This document shows, piece by piece, positions 62,115 to 64,000 of a stretch of 64,000 nt of DNA; the stretch's first letter is position 1, and each line of letters opens with the position of its first letter. The notes beneath the pieces were generated by a model. It ran no database searches and was not told where the DNA came from. It saw only the letters and a list, made by a program, of their open reading frames with translations. The stretch is from positions 1-64,000 of the forward strand of contig NZ_QQNH01000003.1 in NCBI RefSeq assembly GCF_003345525.1, in the 5' to 3' direction. The stretch comes from Pelagibacterium lacus. GTDB taxonomy: Bacteria; Pseudomonadota; Alphaproteobacteria; Rhizobiales; Devosiaceae. The position numbers and the translations under genes were made by a program.

Positions 62115-62914
62115 CGGGCTGTCCCTTTCTCGCCAAGCGGAATGATCGAAGTGATAGCAAATACGCCGAGGGCCGCAACCACAATCGAGGGGCCCGAGGG
62201 TGTGTCGAAGTGCAGCGAGCCCCAGAGCCCCAGGAGGACGGCGGCGATGCCTCCCAGGGCCGCATAGAGCGCCATGCGCTCCGGCGTCGTGGCCAGCCGC
62301 CGCGCGGCGGTGGCGGGGATGATCAGCATGGCGGTGATCAGCAGGACGCCGAGGATCTTCATGGCGATGGCAATCAGCCCGGCCAGCAGCACCATGAAGA
62401 TCAGCCGGGTGCGTTCGGGCTCCAGCCCCTCGGCGCGGGCGATGTCCTCCGAGACGGTGCCGGCCAGCATGGGCCGCCACAGCCAGGCGAGGACGCCGAG
62501 GACGACGATCCCCCCGCCATAGATGACGGCCAGGTCGGTGACCGAGACGGCGAGGATGTCGCCGAACAACAGGCCCATGAGGTCGATGCGGATATGGGGC
62601 ATCAGCGAGACCAGCACCAGCCCCAGCGCCAGCGCCGAATGGCTGAGCAGGCCAAGCAGTGAATCGGCCGAGAGGGTGCCGCGCCGCTCGAGAAAGCCCA
62701 GCAGCACGGCGACCAGAACGGCGATGGCGAACACCCCGGCCACGGGATTGACGGAGAAAAACAGCGCCAGCGCCACCCCCAGAATGGCCGAATGGGCCAT
62801 GGTGTCGCCGAAATAGGCCATGCGGCGCCATACGATGAAGCTGCCCAGCGGACCGGAGACCGCCGCGAGCCCGATGCCGGCCAGCAGCGCCCGGGTGAAA
62901 AAGCTCTCAAGCAT
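62111..62914 (-). CDS. znuB: zinc ABC transporter permease
   Basis: 267 residues, eight or nine helices of the ABC-3 (ZnuB/MntB) family, with AGIGLAAVSGPLGSFIVWRRMAYFGDTMAHSAILGVAL near the start and ILGVLLITAMLIIPATAAR late on (family signature). The start is ATG 62914, overlapping the znuC stop; ATG 62920 is also possible. It forms the inner-membrane channel for Zn2+ with ZnuC and ZnuA. Confidence 0.93.
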   Translation of the reverse strand: MLESFFTRALLAGIGLAAVSGPLGSFIVWRRMAYFGDTMAHSAILGVALALFFSVNPVAGVFAIAVLVAVLLGFLERRGTLSADSLLGLLSHSALALGLVLVSLMPHIRIDLMGLLFGDILAVSVTDLAVIYGGGIVVLGVLAWLWRPMLAGTVSEDIARAEGLEPERTRLIFMVLLAGLIAIAMKILGVLLITAMLIIPATAARRLATTPERMALYAALGGIAAVLLGLWGSLHFDTPSGPSIVVAALGVFAITSIIPLGEKGTAR

Positions 62915-63743
62915 GGCCATGGCCCCCGTGGTCGTGGTCGCAATGGGGCCCATGGGCGTGGTGGTCGAAATGGAGCTGTCCATCGGCGCCGCGCACCGAT
63001 CCGTCAGGAAGGTGCGCATGATCGTGCTCATGGCGATATATGGCGAGAGTCTGGGCCGCGCGAGGGCCGAACAGCGCCGCATATTCGCCGCTGGCGGCCA
63101 CCGTGTCGGGGGTGCCCTGGCAGCAGACATGGCCGTTGAGGCAGATGACCGTATCGGTGCGCGCCATCACCACATGCAGGTCGTGGGAGATCAATAGGAC
63201 GCCGCAGCCCGTGCGGTCGCGAATGGCGCCGATGAGGTCGTAAAGCGCCACCTCGCCGGAAAAATCCACCCCCTGCACCGGCTCGTCGAGCACCAGCAGG
63301 TCGGGCTTGCCGATGATGGCGCGGGCGATGAGGGCGCGCTGGAACTCGCCGCCCGACAGCGCGTGCACCTGCGCCTGTTCCAGATGTCCGATGCCGGTGA
63401 GCGCCAGCGCCTCGGCGATCGCGGCGCGCGAATGGCGGCCGGTGAGGGTCATCAGCCGCGCCACCGTCATGGGCAGCGAGCGGTCCATGGCGATCTTTTG
63501 CGGCACATAGCCGACCCTGAGCCCGGCGGCGCGCCAGACGCTGCCTTCGTCGGGGCGGATGATGCCCAGCACCGTCTTGACGGTGGTGGATTTGCCCGAG
63601 CCGTTGGGGCCGATCAGCGTCAGGATCTCGCCCCGGGCGATCGACATGTCGACCCCGCGCACCAGCCAGCGCCCGTCGCGCCGGACGCCGGCGCCGGTCA
63701 CCCTCACGATTTCGTCGCGGCGGGGCGAAACGAAGTTTTCCAT
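62907..63743 (-). CDS. znuC: zinc ABC transporter ATPase
   Basis: 278 residues: Walker A GPNGSGKSTTVK, signature LSGGEFQRALIARAI, Walker B LLVLDEPVQGVDFSG, switch ISHDLHVV. The C-terminal 40 residues are rich in His (HEHDHAHLPDG and FDHHAHGPHCDHDHGGHGHA), a usual trait of ZnuC proteins that may bind zinc. It starts at ATG 63743 just inside the divergent promoter region shared with znuA. Confidence 0.94.
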   Translation of the reverse strand: MENFVSPRRDEIVRVTGAGVRRDGRWLVRGVDMSIARGEILTLIGPNGSGKSTTVKTVLGIIRPDEGSVWRAAGLRVGYVPQKIAMDRSLPMTVARLMTLTGRHSRAAIAEALALTGIGHLEQAQVHALSGGEFQRALIARAIIGKPDLLVLDEPVQGVDFSGEVALYDLIGAIRDRTGCGVLLISHDLHVVMARTDTVICLNGHVCCQGTPDTVAASGEYAALFGPRAAQTLAIYRHEHDHAHLPDGSVRGADGQLHFDHHAHGPHCDHDHGGHGHA

Positions 63744-63778
63744 GGATCGATCCCGTTTCCGGATTGACAGGCCGGCGG

Positions 63779-63816
63779 ATGTTACAGCATTACATCGCGG
63801 CGTAATGTCGTAACAT
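63779..63816. promoter_or_regulatory. two candidate Zur boxes between znuC and znuA
   Basis: ATGTTACAGCATTACAT (63779-63795) and, in inverse orientation, GCGTAATGTCGTAACAT (63800-63816). Read on one strand both give ATGTTAC followed after three bases by ATTAC, a palindrome of the ATGTnA...TnACAT type seen in Zur/Fur-family sites. The location in the divergent znuA/znuCB-zur gap supports autoregulation by Zur. Confidence 0.65.
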
Positions 63817-63839
63817 AAGCGTCCGGAGTGCCGACGACA

Positions 63840-64000
63840 ATGGCCAAAACCATGCTTTCCCTCCTCGCCCCGGCGGCCCTGGCGCTCTTTGCGGCCGGCC
63901 CCGCCCTCGCCGCGCCCAATGTGGTGGCGACGATCAAGCCCCTGCATTCGCTGGTGGCCGGGGTGATGCAGGGCATCGGGACGCCGGACTTGCTGATCAC
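63840..64000 (+). CDS. znuA: zinc ABC transporter substrate-binding protein, partial (cut by window end)
   Basis: The first 53 codons are visible: a signal peptide (cut near ALAAP, about residue 26) and the start of the mature protein, VVATIKPLHSLVAGVMQGIG, with the first zinc-ligand histidine in PLHSLV. ATG 63840. The remainder lies beyond the window. It is divergent from znuC across the Zur boxes. Confidence 0.88.
   Translation, partial: MAKTMLSLLAPAALALFAAGPALAAPNVVATIKPLHSLVAGVMQGIGTPDLLI

Overview
The window is GC-rich, gene-dense DNA with short intergenic gaps and many stop/start overlaps (ATGA, TGATG). An RirA-like Rrf2 regulator, a SorC-type polyol regulator, ZnuABC/Zur, BKACE and a ParB/DUF2924/serine-recombinase element remnant together point to an alphaproteobacterium of the order Hyphomicrobiales. 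A Devosiaceae-like genome is my guess and is not proven. No replication genes, rRNA or CRISPR array are visible. One tRNA (Ser-GGA) is present.

Region 1 (1-3066): an MFS exporter, an ArsR-HTH/rhodanese fusion regulator and a ChaC-type gamma-glutamylcyclotransferase, all on the minus strand.

Region 2 (about 3200-24610) is the most interesting part. It is a quinoprotein (PQQ) alcohol-oxidation system. The plus strand carries a c-type cytochrome, a CHRD-like periplasmic protein, a PQQ-dependent dehydrogenase, a XoxJ/MxaJ-like binding protein and a membrane protein that looks like a site-2 protease without its catalytic residues. Converging on it is a long minus-strand array: a two-component system, two membrane/VWA proteins (one a 1422-residue double-VWA fusion), MoxR, DUF58, an ABC-2 type ATPase, a complete NitT/TauT-type ABC importer, an ABC-2 permease and a second XoxJ-like protein. 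The MoxR-DUF58-VWA set resembles the MxaR-S-C/L maturation genes of methanol dehydrogenase. The ABC-2 ATPase and permease resemble PedB/PedC or LutE/LutF of lanthanide-linked alcohol oxidation. A near-palindromic motif occurs in front of the cytochrome and CHRD genes and may be the response-regulator site.

Region 3 (24642-30892): an MFS_3 exporter, an IclR regulator with a BKACE enzyme, then a decayed mobile element of about 2.4 kb. The element lies between two equal 114-bp direct repeats (81% identical) abutting tRNA-Ser(GGA). It holds a ParB-domain scar, a DUF2924 scar and an intact large serine recombinase.

Region 4 (31102-43334): small membrane and lipoprotein genes, a 1-Cys peroxiredoxin and a YegP-like protein. 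These are followed by a polyol operon: SorC regulator, four-gene CUT1 ABC importer, mannitol-type dehydrogenase, HAD phosphatase and FGGY pentulose kinase. A small dienelactone-hydrolase-like protein ends the region.

Region 5 (43350-52983): a divergent amino-sugar locus. murQ, an ABC importer, a Gfo/Idh/MocA oxidoreductase and an ABC ATPase lie on the minus strand; a GntR regulator, a SIS-domain deaminase/isomerase and nagA lie on the plus strand.

Region 6 (52994-64000): an Rrf2 regulator, a VOC protein, an aldo/keto reductase, a peptide-type ABC importer with a structured upstream region, a SIMPL protein, and the zur-znuBC / znuA zinc regulon. znuA is cut by the window end. Strong hairpins sit directly after the binding-protein gene in all three of these ABC operons.
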